Shown: one piece after another, positions 7,901 through 12,337 of the stretch | Numbering within the stretch: the stretch's first letter is position 1 | Layout of the letters: the number at the start of each line of letters is the position of its first letter | Assembly: GCA_016765335.1 (NCBI GenBank) | Contig: JAESQE010000252.1 | Coordinates: 1-12,337, forward strand | Length of the DNA: 12,337 bases | Reading direction: 5' to 3' | Source of the DNA: Planctomycetaceae bacterium | Lineage (GTDB): Bacteria > Planctomycetota > Planctomycetia > Planctomycetales > Planctomycetaceae | The notes under the pieces: generated by a model | Seen by the model: the letters and a program-made list of their open reading frames with translations, nothing else | The model's database searches: none | Told to the model about the DNA's origin: nothing | Position numbers and translations under genes: made by a program

Positions 7901-7920
7901 CACAGACAGGAATGTCTGTG
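7901..7920. repeat. Perfect 8-bp palindrome CACAGACA-GGAA-TGTCTGTG
   Basis: Arms 7901-7908 and 7913-7920 around a GGAA loop. It is related to the elements at 2199-2217 and 2246-2259. I recall planctomycete genomes carrying many such GACA-GGAA-TGTC intergenic elements, often mis-annotated as small proteins containing TDIPVC; that recollection is from memory and was not checked. Confidence 0.7.
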
Positions 7921-7953
7921 CTCCCTGTAAATTGAATGCTATCCACGCGTAGG

Positions 7954-7969
7954 GTCCGCTATTGCGGAC
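7954..7969. repeat. Palindrome GTCCGC-TATT-GCGGAC
   Basis: A perfect 6-bp GC-rich stem with a four-base loop, 72 bp before the end of hpnC. It differs in sequence from the other two elements in the gap and may be a third dispersed family. Only one copy was noticed in this window, so the repeat call is weaker. Confidence 0.45.
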
Positions 7970-8041
7970 AACGATTACTCCCAGAACTCCAATCAACGTT
8001 TCGGTCTAGGAAACAACGTCTACAAGTTCACAGCCGAAAAT

Positions 8042-8947
8042 TCATTTCCCCCGCCATGCTCGCCAGACCAACTTCGGTAAATCAAACTTACTTACTTTGG
8101 GGCGTTGTTCGAGTACGCGGTAGTTGATTGCTCGGATTTTATCGCACAGGCAAAGACCGCCCAGTGCAAACAGTCGGATATCAAATCGCATTTTACCTGG
8201 CACGCGATTTCCTAACTCCAAACCGTTTTTCAGATACTGCTCTGCTCGATCCACTTGAAACTTCATCAATTCAATGAATTGCTGGTTCGATTGCTTTGAC
8301 TGAATCATCTGTTCGGTCACACCATATTTTTGCATGTCTTGCTGGGGAAGATAAACCCGGCCGATTTCCCAGTCCCTCGCGACATCCTGCCAGAAGTTGA
8401 TCAATTGCAATCCGGTGCACATGGAATCCGAAAGTTCCAGCGACTTTTCATCCGCACAATCCATCAAGTGCAGTAGTATCCGACCGACCGGGTTGGCGCT
8501 GTACTGGCAATAATCGACTAAGTCTTCAAACGATTCATACCGGGGTTGGCTTTGGTCTCGCTCGAACGCGGTGATCAAATCGTGAAAAGGTTTTTCGGGC
8601 AGCGAGTAATCAGCAGCCGTTTGTTTGAGTGCCACATACACCGGATGCACTGCTTGCCCGGCAAAACAAGCTGTCAATTCTTCTCGCCACCAGGCGAGCA
8701 TTCGCAGCGACAATTCCTGCGAACCAAGTTCATCCGCCAGATCGTCCGACCAGCGACAAAACGCATAGACATCAAAAAACGGTTGCCTCATCGAAGCGGG
8801 CAACAACCACGAAACCACAGGAAAGTTTTCATAATGAGACTTGGCGACCGACTCGGTATACCGACGAGCCTGCTCCAAAGAAACAGCCCCCCGCTCCGAA
8901 ACATCCGGCCCCCAAAGCTCCAAATCCTCTCGTAACCGCTCCAACAT
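8042..8947 (-). CDS. hpnC: Squalene synthase-like HpnC (hydroxysqualene synthase)
   Basis: A 301-residue trans-isoprenyl diphosphate synthase of the squalene/phytoene synthase family. HpnC converts presqualene diphosphate to hydroxysqualene; HpnD makes its substrate and HpnE reduces its product to squalene for hopanoids. Visible blocks: HYENFPVVSWLLP (38-50), typical of HpnC, YAFCRWSDDLADE with the first Asp motif (D68, D69, D72), YSANPVGR (149-156), and NFWQDVARDWEIGRVYLP with the second Asp motif (D188, D192). Both metal-binding motifs are intact. The closest alternative is phytoene synthase CrtB; the HYENFPVVS and YSANPVGR blocks favour HpnC. GAAGG lies before the ATG. No hpnD, hpnE or shc is beside it; the neighbours are repeats on one side and a toxin-antitoxin locus on the other. 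Confidence 0.88.
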   Translation of the reverse strand: MLERLREDLELWGPDVSERGAVSLEQARRYTESVAKSHYENFPVVSWLLPASMRQPFFDVYAFCRWSDDLADELGSQELSLRMLAWWREELTACFAGQAVHPVYVALKQTAADYSLPEKPFHDLITAFERDQSQPRYESFEDLVDYCQYSANPVGRILLHLMDCADEKSLELSDSMCTGLQLINFWQDVARDWEIGRVYLPQQDMQKYGVTEQMIQSKQSNQQFIELMKFQVDRAEQYLKNGLELGNRVPGKMRFDIRLFALGGLCLCDKIRAINYRVLEQRPKVSKFDLPKLVWRAWRGK

Positions 8948-9092
8948 CCAATCAACGCCTTCTATGAGCTGTCTAATAACATACGCACTCTCACAGTAAG
9001 CAATGTGAGCAGTTCAGTTGGATTTGTCAATTAGACCACAGAATCGCCTCATGTTGTATTTAGTAATATTATTGATCATTCCAACTGTGAAC

Positions 9093-9120
9093 TTGCCTAT
9101 CGAAGGACGATAGGTATAAT
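9093..9120 (+). promoter_or_regulatory. Promoter of the toxin-antitoxin operon
   Basis: TTGCCT (9093-9098) as -35, a 16-bp spacer, and a consensus TATAAT (9115-9120) as -10, ending 42 bp before the toxin ATG. It is the clearest sigma-70-like promoter in the window and points into the toxin-antitoxin pair. Confidence 0.65.
9096..9114. promoter_or_regulatory. Operator-like inverted repeat overlapping the TA promoter
   Basis: A perfect inverted repeat, CCTATCG (9096-9102) and CGATAGG (9108-9114), with a 5-bp AAGGA spacer. It overlaps the end of the -35 box and stops at the base before the -10 box, where a bound repressor would block RNA polymerase. The downstream antitoxin carries a ribbon-helix-helix domain, the usual autorepressor of such operons, so it is the expected ligand (inference). 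Confidence 0.65.
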
Positions 9121-9162
9121 AAGATACACAACAAGCATGGCAATACAGAAGCGGAAGCACAA

Positions 9163-9399
9163 ATGACTTGGTTTGATTTCTTCTGGACCCCCGAAAGCAT
9201 TGCTCACATCGCTGAGCATGGGATAACACCAGAAGAAGTTGAATACGTCATTCAGTATCCCGAATCAACGGATTTGAGCCGAACTACTGGCTCAAAACTT
9301 GCAGAAGGCGAAGCCGCCAATGGCAAATACATTATTGTGATTTACGACATGATCGATGAGGTCACCGTCATCCCAGTAACTGCTTACGAGCCAAACTAA
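9163..9399 (+). CDS. BrnT/DUF4258-like toxin of a type II toxin-antitoxin system
   Basis: A 78-residue protein starting MTWFDFFWTPESIAHIAEHGITPEEVEYVI. The order is a short aromatic N-terminus, a helix with AEHGITPEEVE (about 17-27), then NGKYIIVIYD and VTVIPVTAYEP strands at the C-terminus. This matches the outline of BrnT (a RelE-like ribonuclease toxin) and of DUF4258 proteins, where a KHG-[IV]-xxEE block is followed by a beta-sheet ending near an ITA-like strand. If it is a BrnT-type toxin it would cleave RNA and halt translation. The typical N-terminal WD-x(3) block is altered to FFWTPES, so assignment to exactly BrnT is uncertain. GGAAG lies five bases before the ATG. The antitoxin gene starts 17 bp after the stop. 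Promoter and operator are directly upstream. Confidence 0.65.
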   Translation: MTWFDFFWTPESIAHIAEHGITPEEVEYVIQYPESTDLSRTTGSKLAEGEAANGKYIIVIYDMIDEVTVIPVTAYEPN

Positions 9400-9416
9400 A
9401 CACGGAGCAACGAATC

Positions 9417-9827
9417 ATGGCTAAAAATAGAATAGGAAAACGAATCAGCTCTCACCCTAAAGTGACCCCGGAAGTCCTCGCAAAACTCAAAGAGGCCGCT
9501 GAGGAAGAAGATGCTTACTGGCTTTCCTCTAAAGGCCAGGCTGAAATGCGAAAAATGAAAAAAGCACATGAAGCAAGAAAAAAAGAAGTCAAAAAAATCT
9601 CGGTCAGATTACCTTTGGCGATCAGCAATACACTGGATCAATACAGCCAGACCCACGATCTCGATAAAGCAACCGTCATTCGATTGGCATTAAGCAACCA
9701 GTTCAAAAAGAAACCACCCAAAAAACTCCCCGAGTCCGTCATAGCAACCCCAGGCAACCCCAACATCGCAGAACTAGCAAGCCAAGGCGGCAAAGCTAAG
9801 GCAAAGAAGTTGCAGAAAAAGAGGTAG
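9417..9827 (+). CDS. Ribbon-helix-helix antitoxin / autorepressor with basic extensions
   Basis: A 136-residue, lysine-rich protein. Residues about 60-96 (KKISVRLPLAISNTLDQYSQ, then LDKATVIRLALSNQF) read as an RHH/CopG-like DNA-binding unit: an ISVRLP ribbon strand, a helix, a turn at about 80-84 and a second helix. The N-terminal 55 residues are charged and probably helical (EVLAKLKEAAEEEDAY, then MRKMKKAHEARKKE). The C-terminal tail ends in GGKAKAKKLQKKR. In BrnTA-type modules the second gene encodes the antitoxin, which neutralises the toxin and represses the operon; gene order and size fit here. The RHH lies in the middle rather than at the end as in many BrnA proteins. GGAG lies nine bases before the ATG. 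The gene converges on the Abi-alpha-like gene with an 82-bp gap. Confidence 0.7.
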   Translation: MAKNRIGKRISSHPKVTPEVLAKLKEAAEEEDAYWLSSKGQAEMRKMKKAHEARKKEVKKISVRLPLAISNTLDQYSQTHDLDKATVIRLALSNQFKKKPPKKLPESVIATPGNPNIAELASQGGKAKAKKLQKKR

Positions 9828-9909
9828 GCGATTATGGATACATAAAATTGACTGAATGAAGTTCCGTGTTGAGCGGTATCGAGCATTTGCCAAGCGGAAT
9901 TAATGAGAT

Positions 9910-10713
9910 TTAAGAAGAATTACAAGGGCCAGTAATGATTTCTGGTGCACCTTTGAAATACTCATAAGGTGCGATTCGGCTACCTTGGCATCGTACAAAC
10001 ATATGTAAGCCGAGAGTTGATGGCGTGACATTTGCGACTCCTTTTTTGTTATTGATTTCTACGGATGATTCAGGGGTAAGTAGCCCAGAACTTCTAAGAT
10101 TATCAATCTCGCGATCTAGTCGGTGAAAATCTTTTTCACCGATTTCGTCACCATACTCTTTCAGGTTGATGCGTAGGTCCATGCAAAACGTTACACCGCT
10201 CGAACCAATAATTTTTTTTGCATGAATGCAGGCATGATTGAGAATGTGTGCTTGTAGTTTTGTTAAGTTTGCCAGAATGTTGATAAAAAGCAGATTGCTA
10301 TCATCGTCACCCTCTTCTGTACATGAGGATGATAATAATCCTGCCCACAAATCTTGAACAAATTGATCGTCTTCCCAAGATCCCTTTTCGATCACCGAAG
10401 CGATCAGGCGAGGTGGGGCACTCACGTCTTCACCAGGGTGCGACTCCTCAATGTTTTTCTTCGCCCGTTTTGCGATTGCTTCAAAATTACGTCTACGAAA
10501 ATCGCCAAAAGAATCTCCAAGCATCAATCCAAATTCTTCAGCCGCAGGATAACAAATACGCTGAACCAATCCGGTGGCAGTACCTGCTAATTTATCAGCA
10601 GCATTACCAAAGCCGCTTAATCCGGTTTGGTCGGTGACATTTACGCTGGTATTAATATTAGTTTTGACGGCGTTGACTTCGCCAATATTCAATAATGGCT
10701 TATCTTCATCCAT
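9910..10713 (-). CDS. DUF4393 / Abi-alpha-like protein, possible phage-defence factor
   Basis: A 267-residue protein without an evident signal peptide. The best landmarks are the middle block PPRLIASVIEKGSWEDDQFV (about 100-119), leading into QDLWAGLLSSSC, then FINILANLTKLQAHIL (143-158), and a C-terminal VTPSTLGLHMFVRC (228-241). This order of P-rich entry, acidic ED-LWAxLL, L-x(2)-QAxIL and a late T-x-LG-x-F-x-R-C strand fits the DUF4393/Abi-alpha family, named for abortive infection. DUF2806-type proteins share a similar LWAxLL block and are an alternative. The first 45 residues are polar and Asn/Thr-rich. The biochemical activity of the family is not settled, so I give none. GAAAG lies before the ATG. 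It faces the toxin-antitoxin pair tail to tail. Confidence 0.6.
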   Translation of the reverse strand: MDEDKPLLNIGEVNAVKTNINTSVNVTDQTGLSGFGNAADKLAGTATGLVQRICYPAAEEFGLMLGDSFGDFRRRNFEAIAKRAKKNIEESHPGEDVSAPPRLIASVIEKGSWEDDQFVQDLWAGLLSSSCTEEGDDDSNLLFINILANLTKLQAHILNHACIHAKKIIGSSGVTFCMDLRINLKEYGDEIGEKDFHRLDREIDNLRSSGLLTPESSVEINNKKGVANVTPSTLGLHMFVRCQGSRIAPYEYFKGAPEIITGPCNSS

Positions 10714-10931
10714 GATTTAATTCTTTCATTGGCGTAGATATGTTATGGAGCATGGCAACCCATCTTACAATCTGGGAACACATTTGAATTAGGAATTGTC
10801 ATAACAACTAGCTTTCCAATGCATCGTGTTTTTTACGCCCCCGTCCTTGTCTTATGGCAATAAGGTACAGGAGGAATCAAGATTACATTCGGTACATCCG
10901 GTAAGTCAAGTTGAATTGCGATTATGTGATT

Positions 10932-11028
10932 TTAATTTTTCTGTTGTTTGATCACGGTTTGTAGCCAGTTGCGGGCTTGTTGGCGGTAGGGGCTTTGGCG
11001 GTGCATCCAGAGGTCTGTGTGGCGTGGA
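10932..11028 (-). pseudogene. Out-of-frame C-terminal segment of the alpha/beta hydrolase
   Basis: The +1-shifted minus frame encodes HTDLWMHRQSPYRQQARNWLQTVIKQQKN and stops with TAA at 10932-10934. It continues the hydrolase fold better than the in-frame tail does. The junction lies near a short CACACA run (minus strand), a plausible slippage point. Either the gene is decaying or the base call is wrong. Confidence 0.65.
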
Positions 11029-11854
11029 TGATTTTTCCTTCGGGGATGTTGAAGATTTTTGGGGTGGGCACATCTAAGAATGTGAACTGTGCCAGGTTGA
11101 GGTGGTCTTTGAGGAATTGATCTCGCACGTTGCTTGCATATTGACCGCAAATGAGCACGGGGCGGCCTTTGAGTCGTGCCAATCTTTTGAGAGCGGACTG
11201 GCGATCACTTTCAGGATATCCCCACTTCTTTTGACCATCGAAATGGTCGTGCGTAAACATCCCTTTCCAAAGGGATGCGATTTCATCATCAGCTAATCCG
11301 ATGTAGCTGGAGCCGATCGCTCCACGGGAAAAACCGCAGATGAAAACGTTTTCTGGGTCGCCGCCAAATTGTTTGCAGATGCGTGGCAGGTTGACTTTGC
11401 AGTAATCAACGGTGGCTTGCTTGTCTCCCCACCAGGTGACAGCGTTCTGCTGGCGGCCTTTTTCGATATACGGCATCGACACCCAAATGAACCCCCTGCC
11501 CCCGGACATGCCGAAGCCCAGGTTCGCATCTTTGGCTCGACCGGTTGATTTCCCCGGTTCCCACTTGTTGCCAGTGAATTCCACGATCACCGGATAATTG
11601 CCCCCCGGTTTCCAATCCACAGGCAAGTACAACGCGTGATAAACCTGCGTCCCTTGATATTCGGGTGCAGTTTGACGCACACGTTTTCCGGCAGCCGGGG
11701 CTTGTTGTGTCATCACCGGGGTGATTAGGTCAGCTGGTTTGCCCTTCACGGACTTTTCATCCACGGTGTCTTCTATTAAATCTGTGGCCCCAATTAAAGA
11801 GGAAGACAATGTCATGAGTCCCAAGAGTAATAGTAACGCAGGGGGCTTTAGCAT
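10952..11854 (-). CDS. Exported alpha/beta hydrolase, C-terminus disrupted by a frameshift
   Basis: As read, 300 residues. Residues 1-23 form a signal peptide (basic start, then a Leu-rich core ending SLIGA). The body looks like an esterase/PHB-depolymerase-type alpha/beta hydrolase: YPVIVEFTGN (87-96), GGRGFIWVSMPY (118-129), and nucleophile elbow GFSRGA with Ser176 (174-179). RPVLICGQYAS (231-241) probably precedes the catalytic acid. After about H277 the frame gives a low-complexity tail (TSGCTAKAPTANKPATGYKP) unlike a hydrolase end. The next minus frame reads HTDLWMHRQSPYRQQARNWLQTVIKQQKN, a normal-looking end with the expected catalytic His. A one-base gain or two-base loss near 11012-11028 would restore about 306-307 residues ending at 10932. 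AAGGA lies six bases before the ATG. Substrate unknown. Confidence 0.75.
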   Translation of the reverse strand: MLKPPALLLLLGLMTLSSSLIGATDLIEDTVDEKSVKGKPADLITPVMTQQAPAAGKRVRQTAPEYQGTQVYHALYLPVDWKPGGNYPVIVEFTGNKWEPGKSTGRAKDANLGFGMSGGRGFIWVSMPYIEKGRQQNAVTWWGDKQATVDYCKVNLPRICKQFGGDPENVFICGFSRGAIGSSYIGLADDEIASLWKGMFTHDHFDGQKKWGYPESDRQSALKRLARLKGRPVLICGQYASNVRDQFLKDHLNLAQFTFLDVPTPKIFNIPEGKIIHATQTSGCTAKAPTANKPATGYKP

Positions 11855-11998
11855 GATCTGTCCTTGCTTTCAGGCTTGGGCTGTGTTGAATCAGTTGATT
11901 CGTGTTCAAGGTTTTTCCGCATGTGGGGAGCAGGAGCTTCTGGCCCTTGCGTTTCCAAGCAGGAGATTGGGGACGAGGTTTTGCACTCTCTGGCTTTT

Positions 11999-12035
11999 AA
12001 CCCCCTCTAACTCCCCCTTCGTAAGGGGGAGAACC
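11999..12035 (-). repeat. 37-bp dispersed palindromic repeat, copy 2 (opposite orientation)
   Basis: The exact reverse complement of 7830-7866. It lies between the stop of the leucine-rich-repeat gene (12055) and the hydrolase start (11854). The end GAGAACC (12029-12035) also pairs with GGTTCTC at 12046-12052, giving a second, outer hairpin on the side of the leucine-rich-repeat gene. Confidence 0.85.
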
Positions 12036-12054
12036 AAATTATAGAGGTTCTCTT

Positions 12055-12337
12055 TTACTTCACGGTTAATCCGGGGATGGCGGCTTTTAGGGCTTCGATG
12101 CCTTTGTTGGTGGCTTTGGTGTTGCTGAGGCTGATCGATTTCAGTTTTTTGAGGCCGTGTAGTTTACTGAGGCCTTCGTCGGAAACTGATGTCAGTTTGA
12201 GGTTCAGTGTTTCCAGGTTTACCAGGGAAGCCAGGTGGGCGACTCCAGTATCTGAGATTTCAGTTTCTTCCAGGTTGAGTGTTTTGAGATTTGTGAGGCC
12301 TGCGATGTGAGCTAAGCCTGCATCTGAAATTCGTGTG
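12055..12337 (-). CDS. Leucine-rich-repeat protein, C-terminal end (partial at right edge)
   Basis: The minus strand is open from the window edge to a TAA at 12055-12057, giving 93 complete codons. It contains three consecutive repeats of exactly 24 residues, of the form [IV]SDxGLxxLxxLxxLxxLxL, followed by a short cap [17 protein letters not shown]. This is the regular leucine-rich repeat common in planctomycete proteins, usually a protein-binding solenoid; the TxISDxGLxxL form resembles the cysteine-containing/F-box-like subclass. The N-terminus, any signal peptide and any attached enzyme domain lie outside the window, so no function is proposed. The 37-bp repeat follows 20 bp after the stop. 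Confidence 0.88.
   Translation of the reverse strand, partial: TRISDAGLAHIAGLTNLKTLNLEETEISDTGVAHLASLVNLETLNLKLTSVSDEGLSKLHGLKKLKSISLSNTKATNKGIEALKAAIPGLTVK

Larger units (their letters stand above)
7664..8041. other. Repeat-rich intergenic region between hpnC and the M28 peptidase gene
   Basis: A 378-bp gap between two minus-strand genes. No real gene was seen. It carries three unrelated palindromic elements within 140 bp (7830-7866, 7901-7920, 7954-7969), each annotated separately. The 105-residue minus-strand frame crossing this gap (7629-7946) is made largely of translated repeats. The stretch 7664-7829 should hold the peptidase promoter, but I cannot point to a clear one. Confidence 0.5.

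Noticed and set aside
7629..7946. 105-residue minus-strand frame containing TDIPVC and NSPFVRGRT peptides
   Set aside because: It is a translation of the repeat elements at 7830-7866 and 7901-7920, runs into the peptidase start, and has no ribosome site. The same NSPFVRGRT peptide appears in the frame 11721-12044 only because the repeat recurs there.
8990..9009. CTCACA/TGTGAG dyad upstream of hpnC as an operator
   Set aside because: Only six-bp arms with an eight-base spacer and no clear promoter nearby; too likely by chance.
9137..9166. Nine-codon micro-ORF overlapping the toxin start (ATGA overlap)
   Set aside because: No Shine-Dalgarno precedes its ATG and its GGAAG region serves the toxin gene; the overlap may be chance.
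9014..9229. 71-residue minus-strand frame across the TA promoter
   Set aside because: It overlaps the well-supported promoter and toxin gene antisense and has no recognisable content.
10869..10882. Strong AGGAGGA ribosome-site-like string in the gap upstream of the Abi-like gene
   Set aside because: No ATG, GTG or TTG follows at a usable distance and the frame closes soon, so no gene is supported.
1..12337. CRISPR array, tRNA, rRNA or insertion sequence
   Set aside because: No regularly spaced direct repeats, cloverleaf-like segments, rRNA sequence, transposase motifs or terminal inverted repeats with target duplications were seen.

Overview
The window (12.3 kb) looks like chromosomal DNA of a planctomycete, probably of the Planctomycetales (Gimesia/Rubinisphaera-like). 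This is inferred from several things together: 24-residue leucine-rich repeats, an FHA protein, a secreted TolB/M28/PDZ metallopeptidase, a secreted alpha/beta hydrolase, a hopanoid-type HpnC, loose gene spacing, and dispersed short palindromic repeats in the intergenic gaps. No rRNA, tRNA, transposase, integrase or CRISPR array was recognised.

Layout. Positions 1-3437 (minus strand) hold housekeeping metabolism: the N-terminal part of glucose-6-phosphate isomerase (runs off the left edge), histidinol dehydrogenase hisD, and a class IV PLP aminotransferase. A 552-bp divergent gap follows, then a small plus-strand FHA protein (3990-4541). It converges on a large minus-strand exported metallopeptidase (4571-7663). 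A 378-bp gap packed with three different palindromic repeat elements separates that gene from hpnC (8042-8947, minus), encoding a step of squalene/hopanoid synthesis.

Positions about 9090-10713 form an accessory-looking patch: a BrnT-like toxin gene followed by a ribbon-helix-helix antitoxin gene, convergent with a DUF4393/Abi-alpha-like gene. The toxin-antitoxin pair has a readable promoter whose -35/-10 spacer is almost filled by a 7-5-7 inverted repeat, a natural autoregulatory operator. The right end holds a secreted alpha/beta hydrolase whose C-terminus, with the presumed catalytic histidine, lies in another frame (apparent frameshift near 11012-11028), and the 3' end of a leucine-rich-repeat protein (12055 to the right edge).

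How the genes work together: hisD and pgi lie in tandem 56 bp apart and could be co-transcribed. The toxin and antitoxin genes are 17 bp apart and surely form one unit. The other genes look like independent units separated by gaps. The best candidates for something new are the toxin-antitoxin/Abi-alpha patch with its operator, the frameshifted hydrolase, the histidine-rich insert in the peptidase, and the repeat families, one of which occurs as two perfect 37-bp copies in opposite orientation.
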